The notes under the pieces: generated by a model | The model's database searches: none | What the model was told of the DNA's origin: nothing | Seen by the model: only the letters and a program-made list of their open reading frames with translations | Program-made: the position numbers and the translations under genes | DNA from: an uncultured Erysipelotrichales bacterium | Lineage (GTDB): Bacteria; Bacillota_I; Bacilli_A; Erysipelotrichales; Coprobacillaceae | Reading direction: 5' to 3' | DNA length: 64,000 nucleotides | Assembly: GCA_910579135.1 (NCBI GenBank) | Contig: CAJTTM010000005.1 | Span: 55,496-119,495 of the forward strand | Shown: in pieces, positions 24,401 through 32,079 of the stretch | How the letters are laid out: each line of letters starts with the position of its first letter | Numbering within the stretch: the stretch's first letter is position 1

Positions 24401-26554
24401 ACCTAGCTGCACTTCTATCTCATCAGCAGTAAGCCATTTAGGTTGGATTTTTTCTAAATCCTTTATGTTCTGACTAAACATATCAGGATATCTAGTATCT
24501 GCCTGTTTTGCTAATTCTAATTTTTTTCTTACATTTCCACTCAAATACTCATCAGCAGTTTCAATCTTGTTTTCTTCAAATGGTATCCTATAAGCAAGTT
24601 TATTTTCTAATAGTTCATCAATAATTGTTTGTTGTGATTTATGATATATAGTTTCAATATATTCAACATCCACTTTTCCACTTCGATTTAACGAAAGATG
24701 AAAGGCATCGGAAATGGTATCAACACTTTTTATTTCAACAATAGGTTTGATTGTTCGTTTAAAAAAGAAGTCACTTTTTGTAACTTCCTTTGTTCCAGTA
24801 TTTATTTTTTCTAATGCTGTAAGCATATAATAATTCGGGTCATTTTTTAGTATTAATATTGTTTTTCTAGTATTTATATATCCATATTTTTTTACATAGT
24901 CATCATAAAGCTGATTAAGGTTCTGTCTCTCATTTTGATATTCCTCTTCATCATTACTTTTCTTTTGAATAGAGATCATATTCTGAACAGAATCCTTAAT
25001 TTGTATAAGGGTTTTTATTTGATCTGTATTCTTTTCAATTTCTACTGCCTCATAATCTTGTCGTAGATAAACCTTTCCATTAACGATAAAGTGTTCATTG
25101 TTTTTATATTTATAGAGATCCAATTGTAATTGATTACTATTCTCTTCTAAATTAATTAATTGACTTTCCTTATATATCTGTTTTGGAAACTGATGTAAAA
25201 CTTTCTCAATCATTTCATCAAATGATATGTCTTGATTATTAACAGAAAGTGTATACCCACCATATTGATTTTTTACAACTTTACACTCTCCATAAACCAT
25301 TTCAGGATGTTCTATAAAATACTGGTTCATATAGACATTATTTCCGATATGTTCCCTATCCAACCATGACACATGAGTCCTTGTAAAATCATATTTTTCT
25401 TTTTTTTGAAAAAAAACAATATCACTAATAACTGAAGTGTTAGCCCCATTATTTTGAAAAGTCGTATTAGGAAGTCTGATAGCTCCTAAAAAATCTGCTT
25501 TTTTATGGACTAGACTTCTTATTTCAGAATTTCCATCTAATGTATTAGTAGAAGTAACAAAAGCAACTATTCCACCTTCTCTTACCTTATCTATACTTTT
25601 TAATATAAAATAATTATGAATATCAAGATTATACTTATTGTAATCTAAATCATGTATTTTATATCTTCCAAATGGAATATTAGAAATAATTAAGTCAAAG
25701 AAATCATTAGGAAATGATGTTTTTTCATATCCAGTAACCTGTATTAATGACTTTGGATATAGATTTTGAGCTATCTGCCCTGATATTTCATCAATTTCTA
25801 CTCCATATAAGGAAGAATTTTCCATTATATCTTCAGGCATTAAACCAAAAAAATTTCCTGTTCCCATAGATGGATCTAATATATTTCCTTTATTAAATCC
25901 CATATGATTTAATATTTTATACATTCCTTCTATAACTTCGTATGGAGTATAAAAGCTAGTTAAAACAGAGGCTTTCATCTGTTGATATTGTTCAATGCTT
26001 ACTAACTCCTTTAATTGATTCCTTTCTTTCTGCCACTCTTTATTTCCTTCATCAAAAACTTGTGGAAGTCCACCCCAGCCCGAATAAAAAGAAAGTATCT
26101 CCTGTTCTTTGAAAGTGAGATACTTTTTATTTTGTTTAATACATGATAATGCTTCAATATTTCTTTTAAACTTTTCACGGCTTTTACTTTTTAAGTCTTT
26201 ATTTATTATTCTGTAATTTGTGGATTGAACAACGGATTCTGTATTACCCATTCCATTGTCTTCTCTTGTGCTGTCTGAAGGATTTGACGATTGTAATTGA
26301 TCTCTTCCATAAAATTGACTGGTTTCTTTTTTAACTTCAACGATACTTCCTCCAGCATTCTCATTTGAATTGAGTCCATCTCCAATTGAAAACTTTCCAA
26401 TGTTTCCTTGAGCTTTCCATTCATCTTTAATCGTAAATATTCCTGAGGATTCCTCTCCCTCAGCATTTCCAATAATTGATTCATTGAATAAAGACAATTG
26501 TTCATATGTATTTCTTCCATCAGTAATCACTCCATTCTTTTTCTTTCTTACCAT
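21419..26554 (-). CDS. Giant DNA methylase-helicase (DarB/SNF2-like), tailed
   Basis: The 1711-residue product has a Gln/Ser-rich N-terminus, then a methylase with DPSMGTGNF (AdoMet motif, near 228) and SNIPFGR (usual NPPF, near 291). Next comes a superfamily-2 helicase with QVGAGKT (near 909), VDEAHEF (near 1074), TGTPISN, and GRGFRQGN (near 1418). A coiled region ends DEEESLEQE, a divergent array tail. The same fusion occurs in phage P1 DarB, an injected antirestriction protein, and in many conjugative elements. Likely role: protecting or processing incoming element DNA. Methylase activity is uncertain because motif IV is altered. Confidence 0.85.
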   Translation of the reverse strand: MVRKKKNGVITDGRNTYEQLSLFNESIIGNAEGEESSGIFTIKDEWKAQGNIGKFSIGDGLNSNENAGGSIVEVKKETSQFYGRDQLQSSNPSDSTREDNGMGNTESVVQSTNYRIINKDLKSKSREKFKRNIEALSCIKQNKKYLTFKEQEILSFYSGWGGLPQVFDEGNKEWQKERNQLKELVSIEQYQQMKASVLTSFYTPYEVIEGMYKILNHMGFNKGNILDPSMGTGNFFGLMPEDIMENSSLYGVEIDEISGQIAQNLYPKSLIQVTGYEKTSFPNDFFDLIISNIPFGRYKIHDLDYNKYNLDIHNYFILKSIDKVREGGIVAFVTSTNTLDGNSEIRSLVHKKADFLGAIRLPNTTFQNNGANTSVISDIVFFQKKEKYDFTRTHVSWLDREHIGNNVYMNQYFIEHPEMVYGECKVVKNQYGGYTLSVNNQDISFDEMIEKVLHQFPKQIYKESQLINLEENSNQLQLDLYKYKNNEHFIVNGKVYLRQDYEAVEIEKNTDQIKTLIQIKDSVQNMISIQKKSNDEEEYQNERQNLNQLYDDYVKKYGYINTRKTILILKNDPNYYMLTALEKINTGTKEVTKSDFFFKRTIKPIVEIKSVDTISDAFHLSLNRSGKVDVEYIETIYHKSQQTIIDELLENKLAYRIPFEENKIETADEYLSGNVRKKLELAKQADTRYPDMFSQNIKDLEKIQPKWLTADEIEVQLGSVWVPSQYYEEFIIQLFEMSNSFKGRYKLNYSQYTGEWILSDYNKWDVHVTKTWGVPKVELNYMYSQPEYTGMDLLMDIMNSRLPTIRDYWDEEEDGKIKRRSRVNQTRTTIARNLADKMKLNFSNWIYSDYKRRTHLEEIYNNTLNNYVERKYDGSHLIFPEMNSSLQLEEYQKNAVFRIMSSKSILLSQQVGAGKTFEMVTAAMEMKRMKLANKCMIVVPNHLVDQWRNEFLIAYPQANILAATTKDFTSKKRNEFIHKIATNDYDAIIIAHSSFKLIPMSNDIMIKQMEKEIEDIEYGLESLNYNERQNTRYVKLLERTKKSIESNVQRLTDIPRDNGITFDELGIDYLFVDEAHEFKNLYIYSKMSNVAGVPQTKSQKASDMYMKTSYILESGGGVCFATGTPISNTMAELYNMQRYLQEETLHECGIFCFDAWAKNFGEVVSSLEISIDGSGFTTRERFNKFFNVPELMTMFRQVAEIQTEGMLKKALSESTTGRTNVIPPKHIGGKPNVVVIEPSSELETYIGEIVERSENIHSGSVDPREDNMLKVTTDSKKASIDLRLIDPCYGYIAGDKLDAVITNIYNVWKDYEEDKATQLVFCDSSTPSQYRFNVYDEIKEGLIRLGVPNDEIAYIHEAKTEIQKTKLFNSMKRGNTRILLGSTAKLGAGTNVQDKLIAIHHVDVPWRASDIEQRNGRGFRQGNQYSEIYEFRYVTKKSFDSYSWQMIETKASYMNQLLEGMTSSREIEEDNTNIMSYAEVKAIASGNPLIKEKMEVDNEIKKLQLEKQIFNKEKYSAQRNLIALPQSISNICKKIARIQSDIPLAQNSLKNKMENIEEWFSITIKDQIFRNMKDAGDVLYDISNRIKRNPDTVVIGQFCGFDFGIADKMLTIIGKEREYKMMNEVHQIGRVNFVRMLKVIQGIPETYENEKIDLDMMKKQLQHYQKMVETTYPEEKKLAELLERQRTLNDSLNVSHQSQVVLDEEESLEQE

Positions 26555-26646
26555 TTTATTCCTCCTTCAATTCAAATACAATGTATTCTCATAAAAAAAA
26601 TATATAATCTTCTTTTTTTATTGACTGTAAATCCATATGTATAGAT

Positions 26647-26668
26647 TTTTTTAATAATATCCCACTAT
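26647..26668. repeat. CCCACTTT-like repeat, copy 3
   Basis: TTTAATAATATCCCACTATA lies between the 13-codon tail ORF and the giant gene, about 95 bases upstream of the latter. It matches the copies at 9618 and 14066. Confidence 0.3.
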
Positions 26669-26669
26669 A

Positions 26670-26711
26670 TTATTCCATCTCTAAGTCCTCTTCATCTTCT
26701 AATCTTGCCAT
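26670..26711 (-). CDS. 13-codon ORF encoding only the array tail
   Basis: The ATG overlaps by one base the TAA of the 262-residue gene (TAATG), the usual geometry for coupled re-initiation. It encodes MARLEDEEDLEME-stop, which is little more than the shared C-terminal tail. No palindrome follows. It is either a free tail peptide, or the original tail of the upstream gene displaced by a frameshift. Confidence 0.5.
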   Translation of the reverse strand: MARLEDEEDLEME

Positions 26712-27499
26712 TATAATACCCTTTCTAAATCATTTTCCTCTTCTTGTTGTTCTTCAAGTTCATGTTCCTCAACAATTGCTTCTAAATCTTTTTGCATTTC
26801 TGAAAGAACATTCTTTTTGACATAATTGACACTTAAAATAATTTCTTTTCTCATTTCCTCAATTGAAGGTTTAGATTGAGAATACAAATACTGAGTTTCA
26901 ACAAGTTTACAGGAACAATCAAGTATAAGTCTTGCATTAGAATATGCTGAACAAAATATATTATTTATATATCCTTGAATATAATCATGTGTTTCAAATT
27001 GTGGAGTAAACTCTTCTATTATCCCTTCCCTTTGTTTCATGATGATATCTCTATTGGTTTCAACAAATTGATAAAGACTCTTAAGATCATCATCAATACC
27101 TCTTAAGTTTGGCTGAACTGTAAATTGATGAACTTTTATTCGATTATTAAGTTGCTTAAGTAAATTATCATTTTCTAAACATTTAATCGGATATGAACAT
27201 CTGAAATATGGATATAATATTCTTAGCTTGTTATACAATATTTTATCTATTTGAATTTCATTGCAATTGTAATAATAGTGTTTATAGTGTTTAATATTTT
27301 CTTCTAATGGATCTAATTGTTCAATCACGTTCATTTGTAAAACATTATCACCTGAAAGAAGATTTAACTCCTCATGAAGTGGCTTTCTTATAATAGCATA
27401 CCCTTGATTGATTTCATCTAAGGTCCAACCTGCTGCCAAATATCTGTCAACAACATGCTGTCCCCATTTTCTGTATGCTTTTAATTCTTTTTCATTCAT
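26711..27499 (-). CDS. Hypothetical protein, possible frameshifted tail
   Basis: The 262-residue product is soluble and helical, starting NEKELKAYRKWGQHVVDRYLAAGW, with no domain I can name. The C-terminus is acidic (EEHELEEQQEEENDLERVL), then the frame closes one base into the separate tail ORF. The tail may have been lost or replaced here by a small indel. AAAGGAG start. Confidence 0.6.
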   Translation of the reverse strand: MNEKELKAYRKWGQHVVDRYLAAGWTLDEINQGYAIIRKPLHEELNLLSGDNVLQMNVIEQLDPLEENIKHYKHYYYNCNEIQIDKILYNKLRILYPYFRCSYPIKCLENDNLLKQLNNRIKVHQFTVQPNLRGIDDDLKSLYQFVETNRDIIMKQREGIIEEFTPQFETHDYIQGYINNIFCSAYSNARLILDCSCKLVETQYLYSQSKPSIEEMRKEIILSVNYVKKNVLSEMQKDLEAIVEEHELEEQQEEENDLERVL

Positions 27500-27516
27500 A
27501 TTTCTTCTCCTTTAAC

Positions 27517-27537
27517 AATAAGGCAAGTTACCTTATT
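27517..27537 (-). repeat. Tail-linked palindrome, copy 12, no U-tract
   Basis: One base of the core is changed (GTTACC instead of GTTGCC) and TTGTTAAAGGAG follows at once on the minus strand, so this copy should not terminate well. The stop of the DprA-like gene is in the stem. Confidence 0.65.
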
Positions 27538-28348
27538 CCATTTCTATGTCATCTTCATTTTCTTTTACATTTTCTTGATTATCAAGTATCTTAAACAAAT
27601 CTTCTAATGAATTGCACATAAATGCACCATTTTCAATAAGTTCATTACATCCATTATTTTTACTTTTTATCGCTGAAGGAACACACATAATATCTTTTCC
27701 TCCATCCAAGGCACTACTGATAGTATACATTGAACTACTTTTTAAATTGATCTCAGTTACAAGTATAGATGAAGAAAATCCAGCAATTAAACGATTGCGT
27801 GCTAAAAAATTTTTTTCCTTTGGTTTTATTTTTTCAGGATATTCACTAATAACTAAATGGTTATTTTTCAATTCATCATATAATTGTTGATTTTGTGGTG
27901 GATAACAATAATCTATTCCACTGCCTAATACTGCTATGGTCTTTCCGGTGTTTTCTATAGTTTCCTTTTCTGCAACTGTATCAATTCCTAATCCCATACC
28001 ACCTACAATAACATAATTATTTTCAACTAATCCTTTCACAAAATACTGTGTTGCTTTTTCTCCATAAGTGCTTGGATTAGTTGTACCAACTACACCGATT
28101 GTCTTTTCATCTATTAAACTTAAATCGCCATAATAAAATAAAACAAATGGTGGACAAGTTACAGATTTTAATGGTTCAGGATAATCTGAACTAACAATGG
28201 TCGTGTAACGACATTTTAAATCTTTTAATTTATCACACAAATATTCTTCGTTTATTATTTCTTTATTTACAACTGCTCTGTAAATATCATCAAAATTTCC
28301 ATTATATTTAAATGAAAAATATAATAATACTTTTTCTAATTCTCCCAT
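27533..28348 (-). CDS. dprA: DprA/Smf-like DNA-processing protein, tailed
   Basis: The 271-residue product carries the DprA Rossmann core: GVVGTTNPSTYGE, VGGMGLGIDTVAE (near 119), TIAVLGSGIDYCYPP, FLARNRLIAG, ALDGGKDIMCVPS. DprA binds incoming single-stranded DNA and loads RecA. On a mobile element it could protect or recombine DNA arriving as a single strand. It lacks the C-terminal winged helix of many chromosomal DprA proteins and ends NEDDIEME instead, the array tail. Confidence 0.88.
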   Translation of the reverse strand: MGELEKVLLYFSFKYNGNFDDIYRAVVNKEIINEEYLCDKLKDLKCRYTTIVSSDYPEPLKSVTCPPFVLFYYGDLSLIDEKTIGVVGTTNPSTYGEKATQYFVKGLVENNYVIVGGMGLGIDTVAEKETIENTGKTIAVLGSGIDYCYPPQNQQLYDELKNNHLVISEYPEKIKPKEKNFLARNRLIAGFSSSILVTEINLKSSSMYTISSALDGGKDIMCVPSAIKSKNNGCNELIENGAFMCNSLEDLFKILDNQENVKENEDDIEME

Positions 28349-28380
28349 ATATAATTCTCCTCTTTCTTTTTAATTTTAAA

Positions 28381-28405
28381 TTAAAATAAGGCAAGTTGCC
28401 TTATT
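28381..28405 (-). terminator. Tail-linked hairpin, copy 13
   Basis: A full palindrome followed by TTTTAATTT on the minus strand, with the stop of the HAD-like gene in the stem. A moderate terminator. Confidence 0.65.
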
Positions 28406-29480
28406 CCATTTCATAATCTTCTTCACTTTCTAATTCATTTTCTTCTTCTAAATTATATAGCTTACCATTTCTGTCCATCTCACCTAAATAATAATAACTA
28501 TATTCATTTTGACCAAAAGCCAGATAAGTATGTTGACCGTTCTTATAATCATATGGTTCTCCCATCATAAATCCTGCTGAAACTTGAACTGTTGATTCGT
28601 TGAATGGAAGACTCAACGGAATCATACAATTAAATATTTGATTATATACATCTTTAGTAATTTCTTGCCCAGGTTTAGCAGAGAACGTCCCATCTTTCCT
28701 CCATTGGTTTGCATCATATATATTATGAAGTAAGGCATACTCTTCTGTTACCGTATCAAATAAAGGTTTAACTTCATTTGCTAACACATCAGTTATCAAA
28801 TTATAATATATATTATAGTTTTCATCTCCTTGATAAAAAATATCTTCTTTGTTATTTTTTACAAGAACTTCTTCTCCACCATTAACATAAACAGTATAAT
28901 TATCTGTGTACATTATACACATATAAGTAACACCATTTTGTTTTATATTAGGAATGATACAATTCTCTGTCTCCATCATTTTACTTTTGATATTTGAATA
29001 CATTTGATTATATATATGATACAAATTATTTATTTTTATACCTTTCCATGTTCCATGAGTATGATTTATTCCATTAAGGAATTTTATTCCAGTACCTCCC
29101 ATTTCTTCCCATTGTAAAAGATTAGGAGTATAATCATCAATTAAAAAATCAGTTAATATAATAGGTGTAAGTCCATGTTCATTAAAGTATTCAGCCTTTG
29201 ACTGTCCATATGGAATAAATACTCTATGTTCTTTGTCCAATGAAGGTACATATTTATCTAACCATTTATTCTTTTCTTCTAAAGCATACTGACTGTCTGT
29301 TAAAAAATGAGAACAGCTATAGACTTCTTTTCCTTCCCTTAACATTTGATTGACTAATTCTACCATATTAAAATTTGGCTCTAAATTTAAAAAATAGTTT
29401 TCTTTATATAATTCTTCATTTGATACATTATTCCATACTGCCATTGTTCCATCCATATCAAAAAAATATCTTGTTTTCAT
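28401..29480 (-). CDS. HAD / 5'-nucleotidase-like protein with extra domain, tailed
   Basis: The N-terminal half of this 359-residue protein is a HAD hydrolase: FFDMDGTMAVW (residues 6-16) with the two catalytic aspartates, a SCSHF motif, and TDFLIDDYTPNL, a pattern seen in deoxyribonucleotidases and related plasmid proteins. The C-terminal half is of unknown type with GFMMGEPYDY near 310. It ends SEEDYEME. It may act on nucleotides or a nucleic acid end. Compare the short HAD at 42114-42608. Confidence 0.75.
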   Translation of the reverse strand: MKTRYFFDMDGTMAVWNNVSNEELYKENYFLNLEPNFNMVELVNQMLREGKEVYSCSHFLTDSQYALEEKNKWLDKYVPSLDKEHRVFIPYGQSKAEYFNEHGLTPIILTDFLIDDYTPNLLQWEEMGGTGIKFLNGINHTHGTWKGIKINNLYHIYNQMYSNIKSKMMETENCIIPNIKQNGVTYMCIMYTDNYTVYVNGGEEVLVKNNKEDIFYQGDENYNIYYNLITDVLANEVKPLFDTVTEEYALLHNIYDANQWRKDGTFSAKPGQEITKDVYNQIFNCMIPLSLPFNESTVQVSAGFMMGEPYDYKNGQHTYLAFGQNEYSYYYLGEMDRNGKLYNLEEENELESEEDYEME

Positions 29481-29498
29481 AAAATATCTCCTTTTTAA

Positions 29499-31187
29499 TT
29501 ATTCCATTACTAAGTCTTCTTCACTTTCTTCTACATTAGCTTCTTGATATAATGAATTATCATCATGATACACTAATTGATCTAAATTGATATGCTCTCT
29601 AATATATTCTATAGCTTCTTCCATGTTTTTCTTTATATACACATTATTATTTATTGAAATAGAAACATCTCTATTATTTCCATCAATTGTAATAGTATTT
29701 TCTTCAGAAGTAAGTGTAATAGAGGTTGGTAGAGCATTATTTTTGACATTACAAGCAACTTCATCTGTTAATGAAGTTATACTCTTAATTTTCATTTCAT
29801 CTTCTGCAACCTTGTTTAAATGCTCAAAATAGCTAAATTCTTTCTTTATATTTCCAAACTCACCTATCAGCAATCCAACGCTCCTTTCATATCCATCATA
29901 ATAATCATAAATTTCACGATAATTATCTTTAATTAAATAATTATAATTATATTTTAAATGTAATTCTTCTAATTCTTTATCAATTTGTTTACTTCTTTCT
30001 TCATAACTCTTGTGGTCAATTTCTTCTTGCCTATAGCCTTCAAGGGTATTTTTAACACTTATTAATTCAGCAATTGTTTCGCTATAACTATATTCTTTTT
30101 TCCATAGAAAATCCAATGATGTTTGTAAAACAGATTGAGTCTTTTTTAAATCTGATGATCTTGCATTATCTTCAAATCTCTTATAAAATTCATATATTTT
30201 ATATGTTTTATTATTTATAGACTCTATTTCCATTTTATTTTTTTGGATTTTATTCTCTGTTTTCTTAATTTTTTCAGTTACATCATCAATTCTATCATTG
30301 TATGTATTTATTTTTTCTATAGTTTCATCATATTGCAATTGATCGAATTTATGTTCAAAAGTTGAGTTCAATTTATAATCAACATCAGATTGTTCTAATA
30401 TAAGTCTATGTTGTTGATTATATTTACTGATGTTTTCAATGAAATATAACATTTTTTCATTTCTTAACATTTCATCTTTGATATACTTTTGATTTTTTTC
30501 ATCTTGACAGAACTTTTCTTCCATATATTTAATAAGTTTATTGTTCCCTTCAAAATTATAATCAGAAAATAGTTTTAAAAGAATATCTTGTTTTTTATCT
30601 ACATACACATCTAGACCACCATTAGGGGATATATCGCTATATTCTTTTTCACTTCTTGCTATAGACTCTGCTTTCGCATCTAGTTTATCATAAAGTAATT
30701 GTTTTATCTCTGTATCATTTTTCATGTCATCAGGTAATACATTATAAATAAATAGTGTACTATTATATGATTTTAAAAAATTAATAACTTTATCCTTTGT
30801 TAATGAATTAGAATTAATTAAATAATCAATTTTATTTAAGTTTTTATCTCCTTGATACTCATCTTCACTAAATATAGTTATCCATTCATTTTCAAATGGA
30901 AATACAAAATTAATATCAGTTCCTTGATGTGATTCAAGTGAACCATATCTATCTCCTGCTCCTTTACTAATACTTATATACATATTTTCGATGCCTTTAA
31001 TATAAATATCTTTTGTAAAAGATTGATAATAAGCCTGATTAATGCTTTCCTTATTCACATATATTTCATCAGATTCAAAGATATATTCAATATATTCTTC
31101 AGTATCTTCGACGTTATGTGATTTTGCGTAATTGATAATATTATAAACCTTATCTTTTGCTATGAGAATTTCTCTCATTTGTTCCAT
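29499..31187 (-). CDS. Tailed coiled-coil protein, related to 11471-12814
   Basis: The 562-residue product has a globular start, the motif NVLPDDMKND (near 146) shared with the protein at 11471-12814, a long coiled coil (about 280-430) and a C-terminal domain ending ESEEDLVME, a tail variant. No palindrome follows its stop. Shared architecture suggests the two are diverged paralogues with a structural role. Function unknown. Confidence 0.65.
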   Translation of the reverse strand: MEQMREILIAKDKVYNIINYAKSHNVEDTEEYIEYIFESDEIYVNKESINQAYYQSFTKDIYIKGIENMYISISKGAGDRYGSLESHQGTDINFVFPFENEWITIFSEDEYQGDKNLNKIDYLINSNSLTKDKVINFLKSYNSTLFIYNVLPDDMKNDTEIKQLLYDKLDAKAESIARSEKEYSDISPNGGLDVYVDKKQDILLKLFSDYNFEGNNKLIKYMEEKFCQDEKNQKYIKDEMLRNEKMLYFIENISKYNQQHRLILEQSDVDYKLNSTFEHKFDQLQYDETIEKINTYNDRIDDVTEKIKKTENKIQKNKMEIESINNKTYKIYEFYKRFEDNARSSDLKKTQSVLQTSLDFLWKKEYSYSETIAELISVKNTLEGYRQEEIDHKSYEERSKQIDKELEELHLKYNYNYLIKDNYREIYDYYDGYERSVGLLIGEFGNIKKEFSYFEHLNKVAEDEMKIKSITSLTDEVACNVKNNALPTSITLTSEENTITIDGNNRDVSISINNNVYIKKNMEEAIEYIREHINLDQLVYHDDNSLYQEANVEESEEDLVME

Positions 31188-31289
31188 TGTATTCTCCTCC
31201 TTGTAATAGCTATTAAATTTAATTAAAATATTTACTCTTGTTTATCCAATTATTTATAATTCTTATGCTTTTTCATTCATACTTTTATG

Positions 31290-32039
31290 TCAACACATTA
31301 CTTCCTCATCATTTTCTATCTCTTCCTGAATTTCACTTCTCTGTTCTTCTAATTCTTTGCCAAATCCAAGATAAGATATCTCATCTTCATTTAAGTAAAA
31401 GTTATATTCTCCATTATCATTAAATATACCTAAATCATGTAAATCTTTTTCTATAGATGCTCTCCAATCTAGCAACGCTTCATAATAAGTATCAAAGACA
31501 TAATAATATTCAAATCCATCCAATTCATTTAATCTGTTTTTGTTAATGATTTTTTGAAGATCTTCTTGAGATAAATTTGATAATTCTAAATTAATAATCC
31601 CTACTTCCTGATTAGGCAGTTCAAACATTCTATATTCTTCAAAAACAGCTATAGTTTTCTCCATTATTGATTTTGCATAATTTGTATCTGATATTCTATA
31701 TCCTCTACCATTAAGCATGTAACCTTCTTTAATGTCATTATATATTTCCATAATCCTTGTTTTACTAGCATGAATATAAACAACATCATCTTTTCTTCCA
31801 TCAGGATGATACATTTCTCTTACCTGTTCTCCAAAATAATTAAAAGCATGTTCATTGCTTTTTTCTATAGTATGATTACTGACACGATATTCTTGCCCAT
31901 ATAACCTAAAATAATAGCTATCTTGGTTATAACTCATTTGAATAGCATTTTGATTGCAAAATTCTTCTATTTCTTTCATTTTTATCGCAAATTCTCTTGC
32001 TTTACTTCTACTTGGTGTAAATTTTCTTCTATAACTCAT
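31290..32039 (-). CDS. Mobile-element protein with partial tail
   Basis: The 249-residue product starts with a basic segment (SYRRKFTPSRSKAREFAIKM) followed by NAIQMSYNQDSYYFRLYGQEYRVSNHTI split over about 32-60, a pattern I associate with large polyvalent-type mobile-element domains, though I cannot name it. The end, EIENDEEVMC, looks like a decayed or variant tail. Its start follows AGGAGG immediately after hairpin copy 14. Confidence 0.6.
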   Translation of the reverse strand: MSYRRKFTPSRSKAREFAIKMKEIEEFCNQNAIQMSYNQDSYYFRLYGQEYRVSNHTIEKSNEHAFNYFGEQVREMYHPDGRKDDVVYIHASKTRIMEIYNDIKEGYMLNGRGYRISDTNYAKSIMEKTIAVFEEYRMFELPNQEVGIINLELSNLSQEDLQKIINKNRLNELDGFEYYYVFDTYYEALLDWRASIEKDLHDLGIFNDNGEYNFYLNEDEISYLGFGKELEEQRSEIQEEIENDEEVMC

Positions 32040-32053
32040 AATTTCCTCCTATT

Positions 32054-32079
32054 AAAAAAATAAGGCAACTTGCCTTATT
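32054..32079 (-). terminator. Tail-linked hairpin, copy 14
   Basis: A full palindrome with seven T residues on the minus strand; the stop of the 32075-33172 gene is in the stem and the next AGGAGG is seven bases away. Confidence 0.75.
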
